Assembly (NCBI RefSeq): GCF_003353425.1
Contig: NZ_QRAO01000001.1
Span: 434,001-498,000 of the forward strand
DNA: 64,000 nucleotides
Origin: Marinirhabdus gelatinilytica
Lineage (GTDB): Bacteria; Bacteroidota; Bacteroidia; Flavobacteriales; Flavobacteriaceae
Direction: 5' to 3'
Shown here: piece by piece, positions 54,559 to 63,245 of the stretch
How positions within the stretch are numbered: position 1 is the stretch's first letter
How the letters are laid out: each line of letters begins with the position of its first letter
Notes under the pieces: generated by a model
Seen by the model: the letters and a program-made list of their open reading frames with translations, nothing else
Database searches by the model: none
Told to the model about the DNA's origin: nothing
Made by a program: the position numbers and the translations under genes

Positions 54559-55215
54559 ATGGCCTTAACAAAAGAACAAATAGCACAACGCATCGCAAAA
54601 GAAGTAAAGGATGGCTACTACGTAAACCTTGGGATAGGAATCCCCACCCTGGTAGCAAATTTTGTGCGTGACGACATAGAAGTAGAATTCCAGAGTGAAA
54701 ACGGAATTTTGGGAATGGGCCCTTTCCCTTTTGAGGGTGAAGAAGACCCAGACCTAATCAATGCGGGAAAACAGACCATTACCGCCTTGCCAGGAGCCTC
54801 TTTTTTCGATTCGGCGCTCAGCTTTTCCATGATTCGCGGTCAGCATGTAGATTTAACTATTCTGGGCGCCATGGAAGTAGCGCAGAACGGCGATATCGCC
54901 AACTGGAAGATTCCCGGTAAAATGGTAAAGGGAATGGGAGGCGCGATGGACCTGGTAGCCAGTGCCGAAAATATTATTGTGGCTATGATGCACACCAATC
55001 GTGCAGGAGCATCAAAATTACTGAAACAATGTTCCTTACCGCTTACAGGCGTAAATTGTGTAAAAAAGATTGTGACCAACCTCGCCGTGCTTGAAATCAA
55101 GGAAGACAAGTTCCATTTACTGGAACGCGCCCCAGGAGTTACTGTAGAGGAAATTAAAAAGGCGACCGAGGGTGATCTTATAATTCCTACTGAAGTTCCC
55201 GAAATGTCTTTATAA
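54559..55215 (+). CDS. scoB: 3-oxoacid CoA-transferase subunit B
   Basis: A 218-residue subunit B. The family signature YYVNLGIGIPTLVANFV near the N-terminus and the catalytic glutamate in QSENGILGMGP (about residue 49) are present; the glutamate forms the CoA thioester intermediate. SFSMIRGQHVDLTILGAMEV follows. Length is normal. The gene is followed by a clear terminator, so scoA-scoB form one unit. Confidence 0.94.
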   Translation: MALTKEQIAQRIAKEVKDGYYVNLGIGIPTLVANFVRDDIEVEFQSENGILGMGPFPFEGEEDPDLINAGKQTITALPGASFFDSALSFSMIRGQHVDLTILGAMEVAQNGDIANWKIPGKMVKGMGGAMDLVASAENIIVAMMHTNRAGASKLLKQCSLPLTGVNCVKKIVTNLAVLEIKEDKFHLLERAPGVTVEEIKKATEGDLIIPTEVPEMSL

Positions 55216-55237
55216 AGTCACCTATTTGCTTTAAGCG

Positions 55238-55263
55238 ACCTCATCATAAGATGAGGTTTTTTT
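55238..55263 (+). terminator. rho-independent terminator after scoB
   Basis: CCTCATC-ATAA-GATGAGG followed by seven Ts; 7-bp perfect stem, about 23 bases after the scoB stop. Confidence 0.88.
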
Positions 55264-55390
55264 GTTTAAAAATGTAAGAAAACACCTATACTTTATTTGA
55301 AATAGTTAAAAAATTATGTATTTCATCGAAAATAACTACATTTAAACGTGATTTAATAATTTTCAGCGCATATTAGCAATCCCAAAAATA

Positions 55391-55498
55391 ATGAACCATA
55401 ACCTACTTATGTTTTCAATTGTAAAAAGTTTAAAAAGTACATTCCAGTTATTGAAGAGCATGGTGTACTTAGCTAAAAAAGTTTTTTTATTGATGTAG
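55391..55498 (+). CDS. possible 35-residue amphipathic micro-peptide
   Basis: An ORF too small for normal gene finding: ATG at 55391 with a second in-frame ATG at 55409 (29 residues). From the second Met the peptide is hydrophobic with lysines at positions 6, 9, 16, 23 and 24, no acidic residue, so one helix face is basic and the other made of Phe, Leu, Val, Ile and Met. It is followed within 100 bases by two hairpins and a rho-independent terminator. No relative is recognised. It could be a membrane-active peptide, a type I toxin-like product or chance; a TACATTTA at 55337-55344 is the only promoter-like box. Confidence 0.35.
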   Translation: MNHNLLMFSIVKSLKSTFQLLKSMVYLAKKVFLLM

Positions 55499-55568
55499 TT
55501 TTTCCCCCTACCGTTAGGTAGTCTTAATCTTATTACCCCCGAATCTACTATTAGATTCATATATTAGT

Positions 55569-55602
55569 CCCGTTCTTTGTGAGGTTAGAACGGGATTTTT
55601 TT
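55569..55602 (+). terminator. orphan rho-independent terminator
   Basis: CCCGTTCT, 10-base loop, AGAACGGG, then ATTTTTTT. It lies 300 bases beyond the scoB terminator with no annotated gene between, so it implies a short independent transcript. Confidence 0.85.
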
Positions 55603-55759
55603 AGTCCCATTCCGAATTTCAGCAACAAAATTTTATTTTATTGTTTTTACAAGATTAGGCTGAAACCCACCTCCCTCCAAATTGCGGGATATATCTATAA
55701 GTTTCTTTAAACATTGGTAACCCCTGGGGAAGAAACCGGATTGTTGATTTTCAACTTCG

Positions 55760-57448
55760 TTAAATGCCTTTCGGTATCGCATCTATCAATTTCTGGGTGT
55801 ACTCTTTTGTGGGGTTGGCATAAATTTCATCCGCATCTCCCAGTTCTTCTATCTTTCCTTGGTTCATAACCAATAGCTGGTCTGCCATAAACTTAACAAC
55901 GGCAAGATCGTGGGAGATGAATATATAGGTAAAGCCGAAATCTTCTTTCAGTTCATTCAGCAAATTGAGCACCTGCGCCTGTACTGAAATATCCAATGCA
56001 GAAACAGATTCATCGCAAATCACCAATTTAGGCTCCATGGCAATGGTTCGGGCAATTCCCACACGCTGTCGCTGGCCTCCGGAAAGTTCATGGGGATACC
56101 GGTTAAAATAGGTTTTGTCCAAACCTACCCGTATTAAAAGTTCCTGTACCCGCTTCTTCCGCTTTCTAGCAGATGTTTCAATAGAGTGTACCTCCATAGG
56201 TTCCATAAGCGCTTCGCCTATGGGCGTTCGCGGATTGAGAGACGAATAGGGATCCTGAAATATAAGTTGGATTTCTTTTCGTAACCGCCTGATTTCAGCT
56301 TTTGAGAGCTTCGTTAAGTCCTTTCCACGGTAATAGATGGCTCCCGCAGTTGCTTTTTCCAACTGTAAAATGGTCTTGCCCAAAGTAGATTTCCCGCAGC
56401 CAGATTCGCCCACCAGACCCAGAGTCTCCCCTTCAAAAACCGAAAAACTTACATCGTTTACCGCATGTACTGTATGTTTTTTAGTGAACAGTCCCCCTTT
56501 GGAGTAATATTCCTTGGAGACGTTCATCACCTTCAATAGTGGTTCTTGGGTGTATATCTTTTTGTGCTGAAAGGCCCGCTGGCTAGGCGTCACCACATTT
56601 TTGGTAAAAGTGCCATCGGCCAATGATGCAATCGTGGGCAATTGCTCCAAACGTTCGTCCAAAGTGGGTCGTGAGGCCAACAGGGCTCTGGTATAATCGG
56701 CTTTTGGGTGTTTAAAAATTTGTGAGACTGTTCCTTCTTCCACCACTTCGCCTTTGTACATAACGAGCACACGGTCTACAATTTCTGAAACAAGACTCAA
56801 GTCGTGCGAAATAAAAATAAGGCTCATCCCCGTTTCTTGTTGCAATTCTTTTAGCAGTTGCAAGATCTCCTTTTGTACCGTCACATCCAGGGCTGTCGTG
56901 GGTTCATCGGCAATGAGCAGTTTTGGTTTGCAAGCAATGGCCATTGCTATCATGACCCGTTGCATTTGCCCACCACTAATTTGGTGCGGGTAGCTCTTGT
57001 AAATTTCCTTGGGTCGCGGCAACTTCACTTTTTCAAAGAGCTGGAGGGTTTCTTTTTTTGCTTCGGAAGCAGCTAAAGAGGTGTGGTTCCTTAAAATTTC
57101 AGCAACCTGAAAACCACAGCTTAAGGAAGGGTTCAGTGCGCTCATGGGCTCTTGGAAGATCATAGATATCTCGTTTCCCCTTATTTTCTGAAATTCTTTC
57201 TCCTTGAGTGTAAGGATATTTTTCTCCTGAAAAGTAAGCCTTCCTTCTATAAAGGAAGTTTTTTTGGGCAGCAATCCCATAATGGCCAGGGAGGTGACAG
57301 ATTTGCCCGAACCCGATTCCCCCACAATCCCTACAATCTCATTTTCTGAAATTTTAAAGGAAATGTCATGGATCACTTCCACCTTTTGTTTCTTGTTTCC
57401 GAAGGAAATTGAGAGGTCTTTTACCGTAAGCAGATTTTCTTTGGCCAT
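55760..57448 (-). CDS. fused dual-ATPase subunit of an oligopeptide/dipeptide ABC transporter (OppD-OppF type)
   Basis: A 562-residue cytoplasmic protein with two complete ABC domains. The first has Walker A GESGSGKSVTS, signature HQISGGQMQRVMIAMAIACKPKLLIADEPTTALD and the H-loop ISHDLSLV. The second, from about residue 315, has GESGCGKSTLG, HELSGGQRQRVGIARTIAMEPKLVICDESVSALD and ISHDLAVV. Both carry oligopeptide-type sequence features. It would energise uptake of peptides or similar solutes, but permease and binding-protein genes are absent nearby. The ATG at 57448 is preferred to one at 57463 because a -7 box lies between them. Confidence 0.93.
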   Translation of the reverse strand: MAKENLLTVKDLSISFGNKKQKVEVIHDISFKISENEIVGIVGESGSGKSVTSLAIMGLLPKKTSFIEGRLTFQEKNILTLKEKEFQKIRGNEISMIFQEPMSALNPSLSCGFQVAEILRNHTSLAASEAKKETLQLFEKVKLPRPKEIYKSYPHQISGGQMQRVMIAMAIACKPKLLIADEPTTALDVTVQKEILQLLKELQQETGMSLIFISHDLSLVSEIVDRVLVMYKGEVVEEGTVSQIFKHPKADYTRALLASRPTLDERLEQLPTIASLADGTFTKNVVTPSQRAFQHKKIYTQEPLLKVMNVSKEYYSKGGLFTKKHTVHAVNDVSFSVFEGETLGLVGESGCGKSTLGKTILQLEKATAGAIYYRGKDLTKLSKAEIRRLRKEIQLIFQDPYSSLNPRTPIGEALMEPMEVHSIETSARKRKKRVQELLIRVGLDKTYFNRYPHELSGGQRQRVGIARTIAMEPKLVICDESVSALDISVQAQVLNLLNELKEDFGFTYIFISHDLAVVKFMADQLLVMNQGKIEELGDADEIYANPTKEYTQKLIDAIPKGI

Positions 57449-57452
57449 ATCC

Positions 57453-57460
57453 CAAAGGTA
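57453..57460 (-). promoter_or_regulatory. -7 promoter box for the dual ABC ATPase gene
   Basis: TACCTTTG on the minus strand, ending only four bases before the ATG at 57448. Transcription would start at or next to the start codon (leaderless). Confidence 0.55.
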
Positions 57461-57463
57461 CAA

Positions 57464-57903
57464 TTAAAATTAAAGAGGACTTTGCGATTAAAATTTCTGT
57501 GTTTTCTTGAAGAGCACTTTTAAAAACTGAAAAAGTGTGTAAGTTTTACACGGTTTCGGGTCCTTTTGTAAGAAATTCTTTGTAGGAAATCTATTGTTAA
57601 TAAAATCACAATGTATTTAGTCGAATAAAATTTTATAAATCGTAAAATTTTGTTTTATTTGATACGCTTTATTCAAAAATAGACTCATTTTATTGCCAAT
57701 TAAGCAATAAAATGAGAATACTTTTAAGTGTTTTAATTTTTTTAGAACCAATAAAATAGCAATCAATTAATGAAAATTAAACCCCAAAAAATGATTCAAC
57801 TTCAGTTTTTCTGACAAATCTAACTTAAGTATTCAAGATCCTTTACCGTTGTTTCTAACACGGAAGACAAACTTTGTTATTACACTAATCCAAAACGAAA
57901 AAA
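57464..57903. other. AT-rich divergent intergenic region with palindromes
   Basis: No gene seen. GTGTAA-GTT-TTACAC (57537-57551); AAAATTTT twice at 57627-57634 and 57644-57651; and a 13-bp perfect inverted repeat, CTCATTTTATTGC (57684-57696) with GCAATAAAATGAG (57704-57716) around a 7-base loop. The region probably contains the promoter and operators of the large S8 peptidase gene. Confidence 0.6.
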
Positions 57904-60900
57904 ATGAAAAAAATTTATTACTTAGCCTTGGCGTTATGCACGAGTGGCGGGTTGTTATTTGCACAAACCCCTCAAGAGCAGCAAACCATAGCGTCCAGTT
58001 ATAACCTTGGCCAATTGAATAGCTTGGCCACCGATTTTGCGAACACTTACCAACAACAAAAAGATGCAGCCGTACAAAGGGCATTGATAGATAATATTCC
58101 GGTACGGGTAACACTCCCCAATGGCGGCTTTGCGGAGTTACAATATTTTGCGGCAGATGGAAGCCCTATTTATTATAGAACACTTAATACCGATGCGGCA
58201 CGATCTACCCGTACAGATCACCTTAACATAGGAGGAAGTCTTGGTTTGAGTTTGGACGGCCAGAACATGACTGCGTATGTTTGGGATGGTGGTCACGCAA
58301 GAGTTACGCACCAGGAATACGATGGTCCTGGAGGCTCCAATAGAGTTTCAGTAGAAGATGCTGCCTCTGAAGGGGGTACACAACTTAATTTCCACGCAGC
58401 TCACGTGACGGGAACGATTACCGCTTCCGGAGTTCAGGCAAGCGCAAAAGGAATGGCCCCTCGCTCAAGAGTACGTGGCTATATGTGGAACAACGATAAG
58501 TCCGAAGCTACTACCGCTGCAGCAAACGGAATGTTGCTCTCCAACCATAGTTATGGGTTTCGGTCAGATTTGGTGCCAGACTATTATTTTGGTGCCTACA
58601 TTACCGAATCGCGTGATTGGGACAACATTATGTATAATGCGCCCTACTATTTAATGGTAGTGGCAGCAGGTAATGATGGTAATACAAACTACAACGGCAG
58701 CCCTCTTAACGGAAATTCCGCTTACGATAAACTCACGGGGCATTCTACTTCAAAAAATAACATGGTGGTTGCCAATGCGCAGGATGCCAATGTGGCCAAC
58801 AATGGCGATTTGATAAGCGTAAGCATCAACAGTTCCAGTAGTGAAGGCCCTACAGATGATTTAAGGATTAAGCCTGATATTACAGGTAATGGTACCTCAT
58901 TGTATTCTACCTACCACAATAGTAATACGGCCTATAATAGTATTACAGGAACCTCTATGGCTTCTCCCAATGTAACAGGTTCTCTATTGTTGCTCCAACA
59001 ACATTACAACAATGTGAATGGAAGCTTTATGAGAGCAGCTTCACTTAAGGGATTGGCGCTACATACGGCCGATGATGCTGGGCCAAATGGACCCGATGCA
59101 GTATATGGCTGGGGCCTTATGAACAGCAAAAGAGCTGCAGAAACGATTACTGAAAATGGAACCAATGCTATTATCGACGAAAGAACACTGTCTTCAGGGC
59201 AATCGTACTCTGTAACGGTTCAAGCAGATGGGATAAACGATCTTTTAGCGTCCATTAGTTGGACAGACCTGGCTGGAACAGCAACAACGGCGACAAATTC
59301 GCCAAATGCCGTATTGGTAAACGATCTGGATATCCGAATTACCCAAGGCGGTAATACCTTCAGCCCATGGCGTTTGACCGGTGTTACCACTAATGGTAAA
59401 GGAGACAATAACAAAGACCCTTACGAGCGTGTAGATGTTGCCAACGCTTCAGGAAGTTACACTATTACGGTAACCCACAAAGGGTCCTTAAGTAGTGGTA
59501 GCCAGGCATTTACTTTAATAGTAACAGGGGTTACCACTGGAGGTGGTGGAGACACACAAGCACCCACAGCACCTACCAACCTGGCGGCTAGCAACATAAC
59601 ACAAACCACGGTAGATCTTTCTTGGAATGCTTCAACCGATAATGTGGGCGTAACCGGGTACGATGTATATCAAGGAAACACCCTCCTTAGTTCGGTTGCT
59701 GGTACTACAGCAAACGTAACAGGGTTAACTGCAAATACAGCGTATACTTTTAAAGTTGCTGCAAAAGACGCGGCTGGAAATGTATCTGGTTTCAGTAATA
59801 TTGTTTCGGTCACTACCGCAGGTGGCGGTGGAGGTTCTGGATGTACCAACGGGATTACATCGTATCCCTATTCTGAAAGTTTTGAATCTGGTTTTGGTGC
59901 TTGGACGCAAAGTACAGCAGATGATATTAACTGGACGCGAGATTCCAACGGAACACCTAGTAGCAATACAGGTCCTTCCAGCGGAAGCAGTGGGGCATTC
60001 TACGTATATGTGGAAGCTTCAGGAAATGGCACGGGATACCCTAACAAACAAGCTATTTTAAATTCGCCATGTTTCGATTTGGGCGCGGCTTCTTCAGCTA
60101 GCTTCAATTTCGACTACCATATGTACGGGGCTTCAGATATGGGGACCATCCTTTTGGAGGCCAGTACCAATAATGGAGGATCGTGGACTACTCTATGGAG
60201 CCAAACCGGAAACCAAGGCAATTCTTGGCAATCGGTTAGCATCAATATGGCGGCTTATACCGGAAGTTCGGTTCAATTACGTTTCAACAGAACAACAGGA
60301 AGCACATGGCAAGCAGACATCGCTTTGGACAATGTTGAAATGACCACTTCTGGCGGCGGTGGAGGAAATAGCTGCGCAGGAGGTGTTTCTCTTCCTTATG
60401 CTGAAAGTTTCGAGTCGTCTATAGGTGCTTGGACACAGAGTACCGCAGATGATATCAACTGGACACGTGATTCCAACGGGACCCCAAGTTCCAACACAGG
60501 ACCGTCAAGCGGTGCAGAAGGAGCTTTTTATATGTATGTGGAAGCTTCGGGCAACGGAACGGGCTACCCCAACAAACGTGCTATATTGAACTCTCCTTGC
60601 GTGGACCTTTCTTCGGAAAGTGCTGCAAACTTCAATTTTGCATACCATATGTACGGTGCTTCGGATATGGGTAGTATCGCCCTAGAAGCCAGTGACGATA
60701 ATGGTGCAACCTGGATATCGCTCTGGAGCCGAACGGGTAACCAAGGAAACGCCTGGTTAACCGAAAGCATAGACCTTTCAGCCTATCTTGGAGGCAGTGT
60801 TCAATTGCGCTTTAACAGGGTGACAGGAAGTACTTGGCAAGCAGATATAGCTGTTGATGATATTTCCATTACTTCTGGCGGTGGTACTAATCCACCTCCA

Positions 60901-61626
60901 ACAGGGTATTGCTCTTCTAATGGTAACAATACCAACGACGAGTATATCCAGCGAGTACAGATAGGAAGTATCGACAACCCAAGTGGAGCTTCTACGGGAG
61001 GATATGGGGATTATACCAACCTATCTACAAACCTTTCAAGTAGTAACTCTATTACAATTACTCCAGCTTGGACAGGCACTGTATATCCAGAAGCGTATGC
61101 AGTTTGGGTAGACTGGAACCGTGATGGTGATTTTGACGATAGTGGCGAACTGGCTTATTCCAGAGCAGCTACCACGGCTACATCGGTAACGGGATCTTTT
61201 GGAATCCCAGCTGGTGCCTCGGTGGGAGCAACCCGTATGCGTGTTTCTATGAAGTATAACGCTATTCCTACACAGTGTGAGTCTTTCACCTATGGAGAGG
61301 TAGAAGATTATATTGTAGTGATTGGTGCAGGAACCAATGGTACGACCAATGATCCGAACACAGGAACCAATATTCAGGCTCCAGTATTGGGCAATGATGT
61401 AACCGTAAGTTTATATCCCAACCCAGTATCCTCTAGAGGGATCCTGAACATAGAGGTACTTGGCACAACCGCTACCCAAATAACCATATTCAATATGTTG
61501 GGGCAGGCTGTGCTGCAGAGTAACTTTGTAGAAAGTATAGATGTAAGCAATTTACAGAGTGGCTCCTATCTCGTTGAGATTGAAACTGGTAATGGAGTCA
61601 TTACAGAGCGATTTATTAGAGAGTAG
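57904..61626 (+). CDS. large secreted S8 peptidase with FN3, two MAM-like and GEVED domains and T9SS sorting domain
   Basis: A 1240-residue secreted protease. Signal peptide 1-20; S8 domain about 105-420 with Asp128 ([12 protein letters not shown]), His164 ([10 protein letters not shown]) and Ser351 (TGTSMASPN). A P-domain-like sandwich follows to about 545, then a fibronectin type III domain ([25 protein letters not shown], about 553-640). Two near-identical MAM-like modules come next (about 646-815 and 821-993), then a GEVED domain (about 1003-1140, ending [12 protein letters not shown]). A type A sorting domain closes the protein from about 1167 ([13 protein letters not shown] ... ITERFIRE). 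It should be exported by T9SS; the substrate is unknown. Confidence 0.94.
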   Translation: MKKIYYLALALCTSGGLLFAQTPQEQQTIASSYNLGQLNSLATDFANTYQQQKDAAVQRALIDNIPVRVTLPNGGFAELQYFAADGSPIYYRTLNTDAARSTRTDHLNIGGSLGLSLDGQNMTAYVWDGGHARVTHQEYDGPGGSNRVSVEDAASEGGTQLNFHAAHVTGTITASGVQASAKGMAPRSRVRGYMWNNDKSEATTAAANGMLLSNHSYGFRSDLVPDYYFGAYITESRDWDNIMYNAPYYLMVVAAGNDGNTNYNGSPLNGNSAYDKLTGHSTSKNNMVVANAQDANVANNGDLISVSINSSSSEGPTDDLRIKPDITGNGTSLYSTYHNSNTAYNSITGTSMASPNVTGSLLLLQQHYNNVNGSFMRAASLKGLALHTADDAGPNGPDAVYGWGLMNSKRAAETITENGTNAIIDERTLSSGQSYSVTVQADGINDLLASISWTDLAGTATTATNSPNAVLVNDLDIRITQGGNTFSPWRLTGVTTNGKGDNNKDPYERVDVANASGSYTITVTHKGSLSSGSQAFTLIVTGVTTGGGGDTQAPTAPTNLAASNITQTTVDLSWNASTDNVGVTGYDVYQGNTLLSSVAGTTANVTGLTANTAYTFKVAAKDAAGNVSGFSNIVSVTTAGGGGGSGCTNGITSYPYSESFESGFGAWTQSTADDINWTRDSNGTPSSNTGPSSGSSGAFYVYVEASGNGTGYPNKQAILNSPCFDLGAASSASFNFDYHMYGASDMGTILLEASTNNGGSWTTLWSQTGNQGNSWQSVSINMAAYTGSSVQLRFNRTTGSTWQADIALDNVEMTTSGGGGGNSCAGGVSLPYAESFESSIGAWTQSTADDINWTRDSNGTPSSNTGPSSGAEGAFYMYVEASGNGTGYPNKRAILNSPCVDLSSESAANFNFAYHMYGASDMGSIALEASDDNGATWISLWSRTGNQGNAWLTESIDLSAYLGGSVQLRFNRVTGSTWQADIAVDDISITSGGGTNPPPTGYCSSNGNNTNDEYIQRVQIGSIDNPSGASTGGYGDYTNLSTNLSSSNSITITPAWTGTVYPEAYAVWVDWNRDGDFDDSGELAYSRAATTATSVTGSFGIPAGASVGATRMRVSMKYNAIPTQCESFTYGEVEDYIVVIGAGTNGTTNDPNTGTNIQAPVLGNDVTVSLYPNPVSSRGILNIEVLGTTATQITIFNMLGQAVLQSNFVESIDVSNLQSGSYLVEIETGNGVITERFIRE

Positions 61627-61648
61627 TTATAAAATTATTCCAAAAGCA

Positions 61649-61683
61649 AAAGCCCGTTTCAAATTACTGAAACGGGCTTTTTT
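61649..61683. terminator. terminator after the large S8 peptidase gene
   Basis: AAAGCCCGTTTCA, 6-base loop, TGAAACGGGCTTT and a T-run: 13-bp perfect stem. It can serve both this gene and the convergent exonuclease gene. Confidence 0.93.
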
Positions 61684-61695
61684 GTGTATTATCTT

Positions 61696-62409
61696 TTACA
61701 CAGAAATCACTTCATCCTCCACCAAAAGCGCTTCATTCCGAAGTTTTAGAACTATTTGCGCCACGGTTACCGTGTCTTTTTCGCAGTAGGTAATAATACG
61801 GTCTATGTCGTTTTCTTCATAAAAAACATCCCTAACTTGGCTGCCGTCAATATCGTCCTTGGGCGAAGGGATGCCTAATACGTGCGCCAATAGTTTCAGT
61901 GAAGTAAAGGTTTTATAGTCGCCAAACTTCCAGAGCTCCAAAGTATCCAGATGCGGCACTTCCCAGGGTTTTTTCCCCAAAAGGTTCAGTTTAAAGGGAA
62001 GTGTGATACCGCGGATGATCATCCGTCGGGCAATGTAAGGAAAATCAAACTCCTTGCCGTTGTGAGCGCAGAGCACATGCTGAGGTCTGTTGAAATGTGA
62101 CTCGAGCATCCTTTTAAATTCTTTTAAAAGCGAAATCTCTTCTCCGTGAAAGCTTGTGACCCGAAATTTACGGACATCGCCCTGCATCTTGAAGAATCCC
62201 ACCGAAATACAGATGATCTTCCCGAACTCTGCCCAAATACCCGCACGGTCGTAAAACTCTTCTGCGGTGTATTCGCCTTTGCGCTGGTAATTGGTTTTTT
62301 GGTCGTATAGGATTTGTGTAGTCTCCTCCAGTTCATCGAAAGTGGCAAACTCCGGCACGGTCTCAATATCCAAGAACAGGATATGTTCCAAGTTAATTCG
62401 CTTCAGCAT
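61696..62409 (-). CDS. 3'-5' exonuclease, PolB-exonuclease-like (DnaQ fold)
   Basis: A 237-residue RNase H-like exonuclease resembling the stand-alone exonuclease domains of family B polymerases. ExoI motif: ILFLDIETVPEF with Asp and Glu ligands; ExoII region: VLCAHNGKEFDFPYIARRM; ExoIII region: IITYCEKDTVTVAQI. Acts on DNA ends or RNA; its cellular role is not fixed. Single gene convergent with the peptidase gene. Confidence 0.87.
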   Translation of the reverse strand: MLKRINLEHILFLDIETVPEFATFDELEETTQILYDQKTNYQRKGEYTAEEFYDRAGIWAEFGKIICISVGFFKMQGDVRKFRVTSFHGEEISLLKEFKRMLESHFNRPQHVLCAHNGKEFDFPYIARRMIIRGITLPFKLNLLGKKPWEVPHLDTLELWKFGDYKTFTSLKLLAHVLGIPSPKDDIDGSQVRDVFYEENDIDRIITYCEKDTVTVAQIVLKLRNEALLVEDEVISV

Positions 62410-62501
62410 AATAGGTCGTTAAAATGAAGGGGAGTTGGTTAAAACTACAAAAATTATTTTGAAGTGGGTCAAAAAATCAATTTTCATAGGTTTTCCTAGC
62501 A

Positions 62502-63245
62502 CTATAGATTTTTTATCATTTCCAGAAAATCATTTCTTCGGTAGCGGGAAACAGGGATTTGGTGTTCGGCCAGCAGGACATAGCCTTCTTTAAGGTATTT
62601 TGTGATATAGTTGAGGTTTATCAAGTGCGATTTATGTACTTGAAAGAAATCCTTGTCCTCTAACATTTTAACAAAATGCCCAATGTTCTGGGAACTCAGG
62701 ATTGGTTTTTTTCCGTTGCGATAGATCCTTGTGTATCCATCCTCGCCTTCGCAACGTATTATCTGGCTTATTTCTAGAAACTCGAGTCCATCTTGGGTTG
62801 GGATAATCACTTTACGGTCCTGGAATCGTTTTACACCCAAATTTTCAATGAGTTGTTGGTTTTTGATAAGCGCATTCTTTTCGGCAATGTTCTCTTTGGC
62901 TTTGTTAACGGCCTCAACCAGTTCATCGTTGTCAATGGGCTTTACCAAATAGCCAATGGCGCAATGCTTTATGGCCTCTATGGCATATTCGTCGAAACCC
63001 GTGGCAAATACAATCTCGAAATTAGGGTTTTTAAGTTGTTTTAAAATGTCAAAACCGCTCATTTCGGGCATGGCTACATCCAGAAAAACCAAATCGGGCT
63101 TTTCTTCTTCTAGGCATTCTAAAGCTTCCTTCGGTTTTTGAAACGTTGCAACTACGCTCACATCTTTACAAAGTCTTTTAAGCTTGTGTTCTAAAATGGC
63201 CAATGCCTTGGGCTCGTCGTCAATGAGTATAGTTTTAAGTATCAT
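62502..63245 (-). CDS. LytTR-family response regulator
   Basis: A 247-residue two-component response regulator. The receiver domain (1-120) has the acidic pair in IDDEP, the phosphoacceptor Asp56 in DLVFLDVAMPEMSGFD, and Lys in GYLVKPID. The C-terminal LytTR DNA-binding domain (about 145-247) has IIRCEGEDGYTRIY and FFQVHKSHLINLNYI. The start overlaps the end of the histidine kinase gene by 11 bases, so the two are coupled. Target genes are not identifiable here. Confidence 0.93.
   Translation of the reverse strand: MILKTILIDDEPKALAILEHKLKRLCKDVSVVATFQKPKEALECLEEEKPDLVFLDVAMPEMSGFDILKQLKNPNFEIVFATGFDEYAIEAIKHCAIGYLVKPIDNDELVEAVNKAKENIAEKNALIKNQQLIENLGVKRFQDRKVIIPTQDGLEFLEISQIIRCEGEDGYTRIYRNGKKPILSSQNIGHFVKMLEDKDFFQVHKSHLINLNYITKYLKEGYVLLAEHQIPVSRYRRNDFLEMIKNL

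Larger units (their letters stand above)
55264..55759. other. AT-rich intergenic stretch with micro-ORF, hairpins and an orphan terminator
   Basis: No conventional gene seen. It carries a 35-codon ORF (55391-55498), hairpin CTACC-GTTA-GGTAG (55508-55521), hairpin GAATCTA-CTAT-TAGATTC (55541-55558) and a terminator (55569-55602). After 55602 only AT-rich sequence remains before the minus-strand ABC gene's stop. Confidence 0.6.

Noticed and set aside
55363-55560. 65-codon minus-strand frame over the micro-peptide region
   Set aside because: It runs through the two hairpins and has no recognisable feature; the plus strand has the terminator in the right orientation.
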